Counted from the first letter of the stretch, positions 43,099 to 53,336 are shown. The stretch is DNA of 64,000 bases from Mesonia mobilis DSM 19841 (GCF_000423405.1 NZ_AUHX01000001.1:248001-312000), one strand, 5' to 3'. Translations and numbers: made by a program. The notes: generated by a model not told the origin, from the letters alone.

Positions 43099-43131
43099 CA
43101 AAAATATCTGCTAAAATCAAAGCTTTTGCAA
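43099..43131 (-). promoter_or_regulatory. Putative clpC promoter
   Basis: On the minus strand TTG (43131-43129) and TATTTTTG (43106-43099) are separated by 22 bases. The -7 element is 76 bases before the clpC start. I see no CIRCE or CtsR-like repeat nearby. Confidence 0.45.
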
Positions 43132-43264
43132 GTTTTCTTATTAACCGGGCTGTAATAAATTTTTGTTAATAAAATATACGTAAACTTACCAAGTATGGCT
43201 TTAAATTACTCATATTTTACGTAAATTGCCACGTTAGAAATATAAATTAACCAAAATTAATTTT

Positions 43265-45799
43265 ATGGCTGAAGGAGAGAAGTTAATTCCTATCAACATT
43301 GAAGATGAAATGAAATCGGCATACATCGATTATTCGATGTCGGTCATTGTGTCACGTGCGCTGCCAGATGTGCGTGATGGTTTAAAGCCAGTTCATAGAA
43401 GAGTATTATTTGGAATGTACGAATTAGGCGTACTTTCTAATCGAGCATATAAAAAATCAGCAAGAATTGTTGGAGAAGTTTTAGGTAAATATCACCCACA
43501 CGGTGATACCTCTGTTTACGATACAATGGTACGTATGGCTCAAGAGTGGAGTTTACGTTATATGTTAGTCGACGGTCAGGGTAACTTTGGTTCGGTAGAT
43601 GGCGATAGCCCCGCAGCAATGCGTTATACCGAGGCTAGAATGAGAAAGATTAGTGAAGATATGTTAGCCGATATCGATAAAGATACGGTAGATCATACCT
43701 TAAACTTTGATGATACCTTAAAAGAACCATCTGTTTTACCTACAAGAATCCCAAACTTATTAGTGAATGGAGCTAGTGGTATTGCCGTAGGTATGGCTAC
43801 TAATATGCCACCACATAACTTATCTGAAGTGGTCGATGGTACTGTTGCTTATATCGACAATCACGATATTGAGGTAGATGAACTTATCGAGCACGTAAAA
43901 GCTCCAGATTTTCCTACTGGTGGAATTATCTATGGTTACGATGGCGTAAGAGAAGCTTTTAAAACAGGACGCGGTCGTGTAGTCATGCGCGCAAAAGCAA
44001 ATGTTGAAGAAGTTAATGGTAAAGAATGTATCGTAGTAACTGAAATACCTTACCAAGTGAACAAAGCAGATATGATCAAGAAAACTGCTGATTTGGTAAA
44101 CGATAAAAAAATTGAAGGGATTTCTCTAATTCGTGATGAATCGGATAGAAACGGTATGCGTATCGTTTATATCTTGAAGAGAGATGCCATCCCTAATATT
44201 GTTTTAAATACACTTTACAAGCATACCGCTTTACAATCATCTTTCAGTGTCAATAATATTGCTTTAGTAAAAGGACGTCCGGAAATGTTGAATCTAAAAG
44301 ATATGATTCAATATTTTGTGGAACACCGTCACGAAGTAGTAGTAAGACGTACCGAATTTGAATTAAAGAAAGCAGAAGATCGTGCACACATCTTAGAAGG
44401 ATTAATTATTGCTTCAGATAATATTGATGAAGTAATTGCATTGATCAGATCTTCTAACAATGCCGATGAAGCAAGACAAAAATTAATCGATCGTTTTGAA
44501 TTAACAGAAATTCAAGCCAAAGCGATTGTAGAAATGCGTTTAAGACAACTTACCGGTCTTGAGCAAGATAAATTACGTGCAGAATATGATGAATTGATGG
44601 AAACCATCAAAGATTTAAAAGAAATTCTTGCAAGTAAAGAACGTCGTATGCAAATCATTAAAGATGAATTGCTAGAAGTAAAAGAAAAATACGGTGACGA
44701 GCGTAGATCGACCATCAATTTTGCCGGGGGAGATCTAAGTATTGAAGATATGATCCCAGATGAGCAAGTAGTGATCTCTATTTCTCACGCCGGTTATATT
44801 AAACGTACACCGCTTTCAGAATACAAAAAACAGAATAGAGGAGGCGTTGGTTCTAAAGCTTCAACAACGAGAAATGAAGATTTCTTAGAATATTTATTTG
44901 TTGGGACTAATCACCAATACATGATTTTCTTCACTCAAGAAGGAAAATGTTTCTGGATGCGCGTTTACGAAATTCCTGAAGGAAGTAAAACTTCAAAAGG
45001 AAGAGCTATTCAGAACTTGATCAATATTGAACCGCAAGATAAAGTAAAAGCCTTTATTTGTACACAAGACCTGAAAGATGAAGAATACATCAACAGTCAT
45101 TATGTGATTATGGCGACTAAAAAAGGTCAAGTGAAAAAGACTTCGTTAGAACAGTATTCACGTCCGCGTACTAATGGTATTAATGCGATTACCATCAAAG
45201 AAGGAGATGAGTTGCTTTCTGCGAAATTAACTACAGGTGAAAGCCAAGTTATGTTAGCGCTTAAATCTGGTAAAGCGATTCGATTTGAAGAAGCGAAGAC
45301 TAGACCAATGGGAAGAAATGCCAGTGGGGTAAGAGGAATTACCTTAGCACACGACAAAGATGAAGTAGTAGGAATGATCGCTGTTGAAAACCCAGATGAA
45401 GAAACGGTATTAGTTGTTTCTGAAAATGGTTATGGTAAACGTACTTACATTAACGATCCTGAAACCGGAGATGAAATTTACAGAATTACTAACCGTGGTG
45501 GTAAAGGGGTAAAAACTATTTCGGTAACCGATAAAACGGGTGAGTTAGTGACCATTAAATCTGTTACCGATAATGATGATTTAATGATTATCAACAAATC
45601 AGGTATTGCTATTCGAATCGCTGTAGAAGATTTACGCGTAATGGGTAGAGCAACACAGGGAGTTCGATTGATCAACTTAAAAGGTAACGATTCTATTGCA
45701 GCAGTTGCTAAAGTGATGAATGAAGATGATGAAGACGATGAAATTTCTGATGTTAATGAAGATGGCACAGCTGTTGATACAAGTGGAGAAGAAGAATAA
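43265..45799 (+). CDS. gyrA: DNA gyrase subunit A
   Basis: The 844-residue cleavage subunit that introduces negative supercoils with GyrB (encoded elsewhere). Catalytic Tyr121 lies in [13 protein letters not shown]. The quinolone-resistance-determining region reads [17 protein letters not shown], with Thr82 and Asp86 at the positions of E. coli Ser83 and Asp87. The C-terminal pinwheel contains [13 protein letters not shown] in place of the canonical QRRGGRG GyrA box, and the protein ends in an acidic tail. Identification as GyrA rather than ParC rests on higher similarity to the GyrA style and on the separate parE-parC locus. Confidence 0.95.
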   Translation: MAEGEKLIPINIEDEMKSAYIDYSMSVIVSRALPDVRDGLKPVHRRVLFGMYELGVLSNRAYKKSARIVGEVLGKYHPHGDTSVYDTMVRMAQEWSLRYMLVDGQGNFGSVDGDSPAAMRYTEARMRKISEDMLADIDKDTVDHTLNFDDTLKEPSVLPTRIPNLLVNGASGIAVGMATNMPPHNLSEVVDGTVAYIDNHDIEVDELIEHVKAPDFPTGGIIYGYDGVREAFKTGRGRVVMRAKANVEEVNGKECIVVTEIPYQVNKADMIKKTADLVNDKKIEGISLIRDESDRNGMRIVYILKRDAIPNIVLNTLYKHTALQSSFSVNNIALVKGRPEMLNLKDMIQYFVEHRHEVVVRRTEFELKKAEDRAHILEGLIIASDNIDEVIALIRSSNNADEARQKLIDRFELTEIQAKAIVEMRLRQLTGLEQDKLRAEYDELMETIKDLKEILASKERRMQIIKDELLEVKEKYGDERRSTINFAGGDLSIEDMIPDEQVVISISHAGYIKRTPLSEYKKQNRGGVGSKASTTRNEDFLEYLFVGTNHQYMIFFTQEGKCFWMRVYEIPEGSKTSKGRAIQNLINIEPQDKVKAFICTQDLKDEEYINSHYVIMATKKGQVKKTSLEQYSRPRTNGINAITIKEGDELLSAKLTTGESQVMLALKSGKAIRFEEAKTRPMGRNASGVRGITLAHDKDEVVGMIAVENPDEETVLVVSENGYGKRTYINDPETGDEIYRITNRGGKGVKTISVTDKTGELVTIKSVTDNDDLMIINKSGIAIRIAVEDLRVMGRATQGVRLINLKGNDSIAAVAKVMNEDDEDDEISDVNEDGTAVDTSGEEE

Positions 45800-45826
45800 A
45801 TAATCTTAAACCAAAACAATAAAAAA

Positions 45827-47065
45827 ATGAAAACAAAAATTTTAGCAGTGGGCTTATTATTAGCGGGAACTGCAGTTTTTGCACAAAAAAAAGAAATTAA
45901 AAATGCTGAAAAAGCTATCGATAAAGAAAACTATAGCGAAGCAAAAAGCATTTTAACTTCTGTTGAAAGCCAAGTAGCTGGTGAAAAAGATAAGGTCAAA
46001 GAGGATTACTATATGGCTAAAGGAAATGCTTATATGGGGAAACAACCCCAAAAGCAATCTGCGGCTGATTTAAAAATTGCCGGAGAAGCATTTAAGATGG
46101 CGATGGAATTGGGTAATGATGATGCAAAAGCAAGTTTAGGTAAAGTAAGAAACGCATTAGTAAACTCTGCTATTGCAGATCAAAATGCTCAGAAGTTTTC
46201 AGATGCCGCTAAAAAATTATACACTTCCTATGATTTAAATAAAAAAGACACGATTCATTTGTATTATGCAGCTGCAAATGCTACCAACGGAAAAGATTAC
46301 GCAAAAGCTTTAGAATATTATAAAGCTTTAGCTGATATGAATTTTTCTGGTGCAGGAACAGATTACTATGCAGTAAATAATAGTACTGGTGAAAAAGAGA
46401 AATTTGGCGATGAAAAACAAAGAGATCTTTATCTAAAATCTGGAGATTATAGCAATCCAACTGAAGAGAGTGTACCTTCTAAAAGAGCAGAGATCACCAA
46501 AAATATTGCTTTAATTTATATTGAAGAAGGAGAAACGGAAAAAGGATTACAAGCTATTAATGAGGCAATGGAAGAAAATCCAGACGATACCTCTTTAATG
46601 TTAGCACAAGCAGATATTTATTACCAATCTGGTGATAAGAAAAAATATTCCGAGATTGTTGAAAAGGTTTTAGAAAAAGATCCTAATAATGCTTCATTAT
46701 ATTATAATTTAGGAGTTACAGCAATGCAGATGGATGCTCCAGAAAAAGCAATTAAATATTATAAAAATGCTATTGAAATTGATCCTAAGATGGCAAGTGC
46801 TTATGTGAACTTAGGTTCTTCAATTTTAATGAAAGAGCAATCGATCATTGATGAAATGAATGGTTTAGGAATGAGTAAAGCAGATAATAAAAAGTATGAT
46901 GAACTTCAAAAAGAGCGTACTTCACTTTATGAAAAAGCAGTTCCTTATTTAGAAAAAGCTGTAGAATTAGACGCTAATAATGCTCAAGCAATTCAGACTT
47001 TAGTAAATATTCATTCACAATTAGGAAATGAAGATAAAGTAGCTAAATATAAAGCAATGCAGTAA
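45827..47065 (+). CDS. Exported TPR-repeat protein
   Basis: A 412-residue protein with signal peptide MKTKILAVGLLLAGTAVFAQ. The mature part is alpha-helical with tetratricopeptide units; the clearest are NASLYYNLGVTAMQMDAPEKAIKYYKNAIEI and the following MASAYVNLGSSIL, plus an N-terminal unit near DKENYSEAKSIL. TPRs mediate protein contacts, so a periplasmic scaffold is likely. It follows gyrA after 27 bases, possibly co-transcribed, though a functional link is not apparent. Confidence 0.9.
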   Translation: MKTKILAVGLLLAGTAVFAQKKEIKNAEKAIDKENYSEAKSILTSVESQVAGEKDKVKEDYYMAKGNAYMGKQPQKQSAADLKIAGEAFKMAMELGNDDAKASLGKVRNALVNSAIADQNAQKFSDAAKKLYTSYDLNKKDTIHLYYAAANATNGKDYAKALEYYKALADMNFSGAGTDYYAVNNSTGEKEKFGDEKQRDLYLKSGDYSNPTEESVPSKRAEITKNIALIYIEEGETEKGLQAINEAMEENPDDTSLMLAQADIYYQSGDKKKYSEIVEKVLEKDPNNASLYYNLGVTAMQMDAPEKAIKYYKNAIEIDPKMASAYVNLGSSILMKEQSIIDEMNGLGMSKADNKKYDELQKERTSLYEKAVPYLEKAVELDANNAQAIQTLVNIHSQLGNEDKVAKYKAMQ

Positions 47066-47082
47066 TTCACTGAATTGAATTT

Positions 47083-47116
47083 AAAAAAAGCTCCGAAATA
47101 TTTCGGAGCTTTTTTT
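47083..47116. terminator. Bidirectional intrinsic terminator
   Basis: AAGCTCCGAAATATTTCGGAGCTT, a long near-perfect stem flanked by A and T runs, between the convergent TPR and NlpC/P60 genes. Confidence 0.9.
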
Positions 47117-47128
47117 ATGCTAACATTT

Positions 47129-47881
47129 TTAAATCACCTTCTTGATCACTCTTAAATTATGGGAGTATTGGTTGGTGTCGACATTAAAAATTCCGCTATG
47201 ATCGATTCGGTCTATTCTTACTTTTCCGTGTGCGTGAATAATGTAGTTGTCTTGCATAATTATTCCTACGTGAATTATATCTCCTTCAGCATTATCGAAA
47301 AATGCTAGATCACCGGGTTCACTCTCTTCGATAAAACTTAAGGCTTCTCCTTGTTTTGCTTGTTGCGAAGCATCTCTGTAAAGTTGATACCCATTTAAGC
47401 GATACACCATTTGCGTAAAACCGCTACAATCGATACCAAACGGAGTTTTTCCGCCCCATAAATAAGGTGCATTTAAATAGAGGTAAGCGATTTTAAGAAT
47501 GTTCTCTTTGGGTTGAAGACCAACAATGCGTTGTCCTTCAAATTCTAAGTGAAGATGCTCTAAAAAATTCAATTTAGCACCTAAAGAAATAGGAGTGAGG
47601 GCTTGTGTTTTTGGTTCTACCGCAAAATCGACAAGATCGATCGAAAGTTCTTCTGCAGAAGATTCTAACAAGGCATAATTCTCTTCTTCGAGATCTAAGT
47701 ATTGTTTATTATCGATCCAACCTTCATATTTATCGAATGCAATACGGATTCTGCTCCATTTTTTTCTTTTTTCTAAGACCTTGAAATGCTCTCCAAATAA
47801 TAATTGAGAAACCATTTCACTCGTATCGGTAGGTTCTAAACGTACCGGCACAATGTTTAGATGACAAATTCCGTATTGCAT
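47129..47881 (-). CDS. C40-family NlpC/P60 peptidase with SH3b domains
   Basis: A 250-residue cell-wall peptidase. The N-terminal part (about 1-115) resembles bacterial SH3 domains (LNIVPVRLEPTDTSEMVSQL, WSRIRIAFDKYEGWID). The C-terminal NlpC/P60 domain has the catalytic cysteine in PFGIDCSGFTQMVYRL, the histidine in IIHVGIIMQ and a third polar residue near IIHAHGKVRID. No signal peptide is evident, so it may recycle murein peptides in the cytoplasm, as described for dipeptidyl-peptidase VI types. Confidence 0.93.
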   Translation of the reverse strand: MQYGICHLNIVPVRLEPTDTSEMVSQLLFGEHFKVLEKRKKWSRIRIAFDKYEGWIDNKQYLDLEEENYALLESSAEELSIDLVDFAVEPKTQALTPISLGAKLNFLEHLHLEFEGQRIVGLQPKENILKIAYLYLNAPYLWGGKTPFGIDCSGFTQMVYRLNGYQLYRDASQQAKQGEALSFIEESEPGDLAFFDNAEGDIIHVGIIMQDNYIIHAHGKVRIDRIDHSGIFNVDTNQYSHNLRVIKKVI

Positions 47882-47897
47882 GAAATCAATTTTCCTG

Positions 47898-47905
47898 CAA
47901 AAATA
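47898..47905 (-). promoter_or_regulatory. -7 element of the NlpC/P60 gene
   Basis: The minus strand reads TATTTTTG, a perfect TAnnTTTG match, 17 bases before the NlpC/P60 start and directly after the thiolase stop. Confidence 0.45.
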
Positions 47906-49084
47906 TTAATTTCTTTCAATAATCATTGCAGATGCGCCACCACCTCCGTTACAAATTGCAGCAGCACCTACTTTTGCGTTGTTTTGTTGAAGCACATTCA
48001 TAAGGGTAATTAAGATCCTAACTCCCGAACAACCAAGCGGATGCCCAAGTGAAACTGCACCGCCATTTACATTTACGTTCTCGTCTGATAATCCTAAAAT
48101 TTTCATATTTGCTAAGCCAACCACAGAAAAAGCTTCATTAAATTCAAAATAATCTACATCATCAATGGCAATTCCTGCTTTTGCGATAGCTTTTGGTAAA
48201 GCTTTAGAAGGTGCTGTGGTAAACCATTTAGGCTCTTGCGCAGCATCGGCATAACTTTTAATCGTCACTAATGGAATTAAACCTAACTCGTCTGCTTTTT
48301 CTTTACTCATAAGCACAACCGCTCCGGCACCATCATTAATGGTGGAAGCATTTGCGGCAGTTACGGTTCCTTCTTTGGTGAAAGCGGCGCGTAGTTGCGG
48401 AATCTTTTCCATTTTGATGTTCTTAAATTCTTCATCTTGGCTTACCACAACCGGCTCGCCACGTCGTTGAGGAACTTCCACAGGAACTACTTCATTATCA
48501 AATTTTCCTTCATCCCAAGCTTTTTTAGAACGTACATAAGATTTAATCGCAAATTGATCTTGCTCTTCACGAGAGAAACCGTGCTCTTTTGCACATAAAT
48601 CGGCAGAAACTCCCATTGCTTGATGATCGTACGCATCGACCAAGCCATCTTTTTGCATCCCGTCTTCCATCGTTTTCGGACCAAATTTTTGTCCGTTTCT
48701 CAAATGCATGTAATGTGGGATCAAACTCATATTTTCCATTCCGCCGGCAACAATAATATCGGCATCACCTAAGGCAATTGCTTGCGCGCCTTGCATCACC
48801 GCTTTTAGCCCTGAAGAACATACTTTATTTACCGTTGTACAAGGAACACTGTCTGGGATTCCTGCACCTAGTGCGGCTTGTCTTGCAGGAGCTTGCCCAA
48901 CACCAGCTTGTACTACATTACCCATTAATACTTCTTGTACTAATTTAGGCTTTAAATTAATTTTTTCTAAGGCTCCTTTTATCGCTACAGCTCCTAATTG
49001 AGTAGCAGGAATCGTTGATAAACTCCCTAAAAAACTACCGATTGGCGTTCTTGCAGCACTCACAATAACTACTTCTTTATTCAT
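47906..49084 (-). CDS. Acetyl-CoA C-acyltransferase (thiolase)
   Basis: A 392-residue thiolase. The acyl-accepting Cys89 lies in TVNKVCSSGLKAVMQGAQ; the conserved NEAFSVVGL, GGAVSLGHPLGCSGVRI (His and second Cys region) and CNGGGGASAMII complete the active site. It may act in acetoacetyl-CoA formation for the mevalonate route or in beta-oxidation; the sequence does not separate the two and no fad genes are adjacent. Confidence 0.95.
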   Translation of the reverse strand: MNKEVVIVSAARTPIGSFLGSLSTIPATQLGAVAIKGALEKINLKPKLVQEVLMGNVVQAGVGQAPARQAALGAGIPDSVPCTTVNKVCSSGLKAVMQGAQAIALGDADIIVAGGMENMSLIPHYMHLRNGQKFGPKTMEDGMQKDGLVDAYDHQAMGVSADLCAKEHGFSREEQDQFAIKSYVRSKKAWDEGKFDNEVVPVEVPQRRGEPVVVSQDEEFKNIKMEKIPQLRAAFTKEGTVTAANASTINDGAGAVVLMSKEKADELGLIPLVTIKSYADAAQEPKWFTTAPSKALPKAIAKAGIAIDDVDYFEFNEAFSVVGLANMKILGLSDENVNVNGGAVSLGHPLGCSGVRILITLMNVLQQNNAKVGAAAICNGGGGASAMIIERN

Positions 49085-49175
49085 TATTTCTTAATTTTTG
49101 TTTTTATTTTTTACGAATTTAATAATTTTAAGCAGAACAGACGATTGGTTTAGAGGTTAGCTTTTAACTTTTTAC

Positions 49176-49183
49176 TACATTTG
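49176..49183 (+). promoter_or_regulatory. -7 element of pgpH
   Basis: TACATTTG, a perfect TAnnTTTG match 17 bases before the pgpH ATG. Confidence 0.5.
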
Positions 49184-49200
49184 ATTTCGAATAAAAATTT

Positions 49201-51258
49201 ATGAGCAACTTCGTTAATAGTATTTATAAGAATCAGGCTTTAATTTATAAGGTTTTTCTTTATTTATTAACCACGGCCATTATCGTGTATTTGTTTCCGA
49301 AGGGAAGTAAATTTAAGTACGAATATTCTAAAGGGCAACCTTGGCAATATGAAAATTTATACGCGCCTTTTGATTTTGCGATTTTAAAATCTGAAGATGA
49401 AATTGCTGAAGAAAAGGAAGAGATTCGCAACAAGCATACGCCTTACTACGATTTTAACGAAGACATTCCTAAACAAGTTACCAATTCTCTCGATGCTGAA
49501 ATAAATTCAGTGTTTTCTGATAGTATTATCGATCGTGATGGCGTTCGATTAATAAAATTTACGCGTAGAACTTTAGACGATTTATACAAAGACGGTTTGC
49601 TTCAAGAAATTAAGCCATTTAAATCGAGTAGAATTGTCTATTTAATGAAAGGAAATGAGGCGGAAGAAGTGGTTTACAGCAGTATTGTAAAACAAGACGG
49701 TCTACGCTCTTACATTAATAGTAAAATTGAAATCGCAGGTTTACAGAAATATGAAAACCAATTAACCGAATTATTTTTTGACATTGTACAACCTAACGTA
49801 AGTTTAAATGAAGAGTTAACCCGACAAGATCTTCAGTCTAAATTAAACGCAATTTCTTATACCCGCGGAATCGTCAACCAAGGTTCTCGAATTATCGCTA
49901 GAGGAGAAGTGATCGATGGGAATAAACTGGGCATTTTAAATTCACTTAAAAAAGAATACGAATCTAAAGTCTGGTCGAGTTCCAGTTACTACGTGGTGGT
50001 TTTTGGTTACGTTTTATTGGTTTCTTTAGCGTTATTGATGCTGTTTTTATTCATCAAAAAATACAGATCAGATATATTCGATAACAACACTAAGGTTACC
50101 TTTATATTTTTCAATATTCTTTTCGCGGTAATGATGACGGTTGGCGTGATGAAATTTAATGTGAAATACGTTTACGTCGTTCCGCTTTGTATTTTACCGC
50201 TTACGTTAAAAGCCTTTTTCGATGCGCGATTAGGTTTATTTGCTCACGTAATTACCGTACTTATTTTAGGTTTTATTGTACCGAACAGCTACGAATATAT
50301 GTTCTTGCAGATTATTGGCGGTATCGTTACTATTTTAACGGTTTCAGAATTATATAAACGAGCCAATTTATTTGTAAGTGTCGGGCAAATTACGGCAATC
50401 TATATTTTTGCCTATTTTTCGTTCACGATCATTCAAGAAGGAGATTTAAGTGAAATTAATTACGAAACTTTCATCATTTTCTTGATTGGTGGTTTTGCAA
50501 CGCTTTTTGTACAACCTTTAATTTACGCCTACGAGAAGTTATTTGCTTTAGTTTCAGATATGTCGCTGTTAGAATTGTCTGATACCAATTCAAAATTATT
50601 AAAAGAACTTTCGAACAAAGCACCGGGAACGTTTCACCATAGTTTGAATGTGGCAAATTTAGCGGAAGCTGCCGCCAATGAGATCGGTGCCAATTCAATG
50701 TTAGTGCGTGTTGGAGCTTTATATCACGATGTAGGAAAAATGTCGAATCCTACTTTTTTTACTGAAAATCAGACGACTTCAGTTAACCCGCACGACGAGT
50801 TAGAACCTAAAGAAAGTGCCAGAATTATAATCAATCACGTAATTCACGGTATCGAAATTGCGAAAAAACACAACTTGCCCGATCGTTTGATCGATTTTAT
50901 ACGAACGCATCACGGGACGAGTTTGGTTTTCTATTTTTATAAGAAAGAAAAGCAACGTTTAGAAGGAACCGATGAAGAAGTGAATCCGGAAGATTTTAGA
51001 TACCCGGGACCGGAGCCTTTTAGTAAAGAAACCGCCATTTTAATGATGAGTGATAGCGTTGAAGCCGCGAGCAAAAGCTTAAAAGAACCCACCGCAACGC
51101 TTATCGATAATTTTGTAGAAAAGATTATCGATAAACAGATGGATGAAGGTCAGTTTTTAAATGCCGATATTACCTTTAAAGAAATTCAGATAATTAAGAA
51201 AGTTTTAAAACGAAAGTTGAAAAACATTTATCATCTTCGAATTGAATATCCAGAATAA
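49201..51258 (+). CDS. pgpH: PgpH-type 7TM-HD protein, probable cyclic di-AMP phosphodiesterase
   Basis: A 685-residue membrane protein. An N-terminal membrane helix is followed by a large extracytoplasmic 7TMR-HDED domain (about 40-255), then about seven membrane segments (260-460). The cytoplasmic HD domain has GTFHHSLNVANLAEAAANE and VGALYHDVGKM, with further ligands in IINHVIHGIEIAKKH and RTHHGTSLVFYFY. Characterised PgpH proteins hydrolyse cyclic di-AMP. Residue order matches, so the same activity is inferred. It starts a plus-strand run with the DUF72 and NUDIX genes. Confidence 0.93.
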   Translation: MSNFVNSIYKNQALIYKVFLYLLTTAIIVYLFPKGSKFKYEYSKGQPWQYENLYAPFDFAILKSEDEIAEEKEEIRNKHTPYYDFNEDIPKQVTNSLDAEINSVFSDSIIDRDGVRLIKFTRRTLDDLYKDGLLQEIKPFKSSRIVYLMKGNEAEEVVYSSIVKQDGLRSYINSKIEIAGLQKYENQLTELFFDIVQPNVSLNEELTRQDLQSKLNAISYTRGIVNQGSRIIARGEVIDGNKLGILNSLKKEYESKVWSSSSYYVVVFGYVLLVSLALLMLFLFIKKYRSDIFDNNTKVTFIFFNILFAVMMTVGVMKFNVKYVYVVPLCILPLTLKAFFDARLGLFAHVITVLILGFIVPNSYEYMFLQIIGGIVTILTVSELYKRANLFVSVGQITAIYIFAYFSFTIIQEGDLSEINYETFIIFLIGGFATLFVQPLIYAYEKLFALVSDMSLLELSDTNSKLLKELSNKAPGTFHHSLNVANLAEAAANEIGANSMLVRVGALYHDVGKMSNPTFFTENQTTSVNPHDELEPKESARIIINHVIHGIEIAKKHNLPDRLIDFIRTHHGTSLVFYFYKKEKQRLEGTDEEVNPEDFRYPGPEPFSKETAILMMSDSVEAASKSLKEPTATLIDNFVEKIIDKQMDEGQFLNADITFKEIQIIKKVLKRKLKNIYHLRIEYPE

Positions 51259-51281
51259 GCTTCAATTTAAACCAATCTGTT

Positions 51282-52157
51282 ATGAAATTTGGAAAAGTAG
51301 AAGATCCCGGAAGTATCGATTTTACGCTTCCGCCAGATCACCCGCAAACAAAAGAAGTACTTCAAAATTTTGCGCCTCAATCTTTCAATAACGTAAGTAT
51401 TGGTTGTGCTAAGTGGAATCGTAAAGACTTAAAAAACTTTTATCCGCGTGGCACCAAAGAAGAGTTGACTTATTATTCAACCCAATTTAATAGTATCGAA
51501 TTAAACGCTACATTTTACCGAATATGGCCGGTAGAGCAATTTCAAAACTGGAGAGATAAAACGGGAGACGATTTTAAGTTTTTTCCTAAAGTTCCTCGAC
51601 TTATTAGTCATATAAAACGTTTAGCGAACGCCGACGAATTAGTGACCGATTATACGGCTAATTTACTAGGTTTAGAGCAAAAGTTAGGAATGGTTTTTCT
51701 GCAAATGCCCGAGAACTTTCAAACAAAATGGATGGAGCGTTTACCGGAGTTTTTCAAAAAATGGCCACGTGAAATTCCACTCGCTTTTGAAGTTCGTCAC
51801 CAAGATTGGCATCAGGATGAAGCGGTGAGCGACGAGTTAAATTCAATATTAAAAGAATACAACATTGCCAATGTAATTACCGATAGCGCGGGAAGACGAG
51901 ATTTATTGCACATGCGTTTAACCAGTGATACCGCTTTTATTCGTTACAACGGGGCAAACCATGATTCAGATTATACGCGCTTAGACGATTGGGTCGATCG
52001 GTTAGAAGATTGGTACGATCAAGGATTAAAAAATGTTTACTTTTTTGTGCATCAAAACTTAGAAGAAGCTTCACCATTACTTTCGGCTCATTTCATCAAA
52101 AAAATGAACGAACGTTTTAACTTATCGATCAAAATTCCACAAACCTTGAACAAATGA
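51282..52157 (+). CDS. DUF72 family protein
   Basis: A 291-residue TIM-barrel-like protein of the DUF72/YecE family. Typical segments are VSIGCAKWNRKDLKNFYP, STQFNSIELNATFYRI, FKFFPKVPRLISH and PLAFEVRHQDWH, ending in VYFFVHQNLEEASP. The activity of the family is not established. It begins 23 bases after pgpH and overlaps the NUDIX gene by four bases (ATGA), suggesting co-expression of these genes. Confidence 0.9.
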   Translation: MKFGKVEDPGSIDFTLPPDHPQTKEVLQNFAPQSFNNVSIGCAKWNRKDLKNFYPRGTKEELTYYSTQFNSIELNATFYRIWPVEQFQNWRDKTGDDFKFFPKVPRLISHIKRLANADELVTDYTANLLGLEQKLGMVFLQMPENFQTKWMERLPEFFKKWPREIPLAFEVRHQDWHQDEAVSDELNSILKEYNIANVITDSAGRRDLLHMRLTSDTAFIRYNGANHDSDYTRLDDWVDRLEDWYDQGLKNVYFFVHQNLEEASPLLSAHFIKKMNERFNLSIKIPQTLNK

Positions 52158-52576
52158 AACAAGACCTTGCGATTACTGTAGATGCGGTTGTTTTTGCTGA
52201 AGAAAATGAACATTTATACTTGTTAGTGATCAAACGAAAAAACGATCCTTTTCAAGGAAAATGGGCGTTACCCGGTGGTTTTTTAGAAGAAGATGAATTG
52301 TTGCATACCGGATGTTTGCGAGAGTTAGAAGAAGAAACGGGATTGCAATTAAAAGAAATGCAGCAAGTTGGTATTTATGATGAAATAGATCGTGACCCTC
52401 GAGGAAGAACTTTATCGATCGCTTTTACGACAAAACTTCAGCAACGAAAAGAAATTAAAGGAAGTGACGATGCAGAAGAAGCACAGTGGATTTTGTTAGA
52501 TAATCTTAAAGAACTTGCTTTTGATCATCACAAAATCATCAACGACGCTTTAGAGAAATTACAAATAACTCGATAG
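52154..52576 (+). CDS. NUDIX hydrolase
   Basis: A 140-residue pyrophosphohydrolase. The Nudix box is seen as GGFLEEDELLHTGCLRELEEETGLQL (GX5EX7REUXEEXGU form). The N-terminal segment TVDAVVFAEENEHLYLLVIKR and the following KWALPGG match the YjhB/ADP-ribose or NrtR-like N-domain group, but no C-terminal winged helix is present. The substrate cannot be inferred. The start overlaps the DUF72 stop by four bases. Confidence 0.93.
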   Translation: MKQDLAITVDAVVFAEENEHLYLLVIKRKNDPFQGKWALPGGFLEEDELLHTGCLRELEEETGLQLKEMQQVGIYDEIDRDPRGRTLSIAFTTKLQQRKEIKGSDDAEEAQWILLDNLKELAFDHHKIINDALEKLQITR

Positions 52577-52638
52577 TTTTTCTTAATTCAAATTGAAGTT
52601 ATTTCAGCTTAAAAACAACTAACTTTACCATAAAAAAT

Positions 52639-53037
52639 ATGAGATTTCACACGAGAAAATGGGTAAAACCCGAAGATTTAAATCCTAATGGAACTTTATT
52701 TGGAGGTCGTTTGTTAGAATGGATCGATGAAGAGGCCGCTTTATACTCAATTATTCAGTTAGAAAACCAGAAAACGGTAACGAAATATATGAGTGAGATC
52801 GATTTTCAAAGTTCTGCAAAACAAGGTGATATTGTAGAAATTGGTATTGAAGTGCTAAAATTTGGAACTGCTTCGTTAACTTTAAAATGTGAAGTGCGAA
52901 ACAAAATGACTCGCAAACCTATTATTAAAGTCGACAAAATCGTCATGGTAAGCTTAGACGAAGAGGGAAAAGCCAAACCGCATGGTAAAACTAAAGTAGA
53001 GTTTGTAAAAGACCGTTTAGCTGACGATGAACGTTAG
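52639..53037 (+). CDS. Acyl-CoA thioesterase (hotdog fold)
   Basis: A 132-residue single hotdog thioesterase of the YciA/BFIT type. The active-site helix begins NPNGTLFGGRLLEWIDEEAAL, and strands include MSEIDFQSSAKQGDIVEIGIEV and KPIIKVDKIVMVSLDEEG. It would hydrolyse acyl-CoA. Its stop overlaps the stop of the convergent DUF3817 gene by four bases. Confidence 0.93.
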   Translation: MRFHTRKWVKPEDLNPNGTLFGGRLLEWIDEEAALYSIIQLENQKTVTKYMSEIDFQSSAKQGDIVEIGIEVLKFGTASLTLKCEVRNKMTRKPIIKVDKIVMVSLDEEGKAKPHGKTKVEFVKDRLADDER

Positions 53038-53321
53038 TTAGACGGTAAATACTTTTTATCGGCGTAAAAAGGTCCAAAAGGTAAAACTGAACAAAAAATT
53101 ACGATCGCTAAGGTTTTAAACGACCAGTTGAGCTTTTCGTACATAAAATAAGCGCCTATAATATACATCACAAATAAAATCCCGTGTGCCATCCCGACGA
53201 TTCTTACCATTTCTGGAGTATCCCAAATATATTTTAACGGCATTGCGATGAGTAGAAGAACAAGAAAAGAAATCGCTTCGAGAATACTAATTATTTTAAA
53301 GGCTTTTATTTGGTAATCCAT
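53034..53321 (-). CDS. DUF3817 small membrane protein
   Basis: A roughly 95-residue protein with three membrane segments. I choose MDYQIKAFKIISILEAISF (53321), since the longer reading from 53339 lies on or next to the -7-like element at 53337-53344. Conserved features are EAISFLVLLLIAMPLKYI, VRIVGMAHGILFVMYI and LPFGPFYADKKYL, typical of DUF3817/YdzA proteins found alone or in transporters. Function unknown. Confidence 0.9.
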   Translation of the reverse strand: MDYQIKAFKIISILEAISFLVLLLIAMPLKYIWDTPEMVRIVGMAHGILFVMYIIGAYFMYEKLNWSFKTLAIVIFCSVLPFGPFYADKKYLPSN

Positions 53322-53336
53322 CTTAAAAATTTTCAG

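Noticed and set aside
43437-45819. Several minus-strand ORFs of 60-113 codons across gyrA
   Set aside because: They are shadows of the well-conserved gyrA frame and have no recognisable composition or start context.
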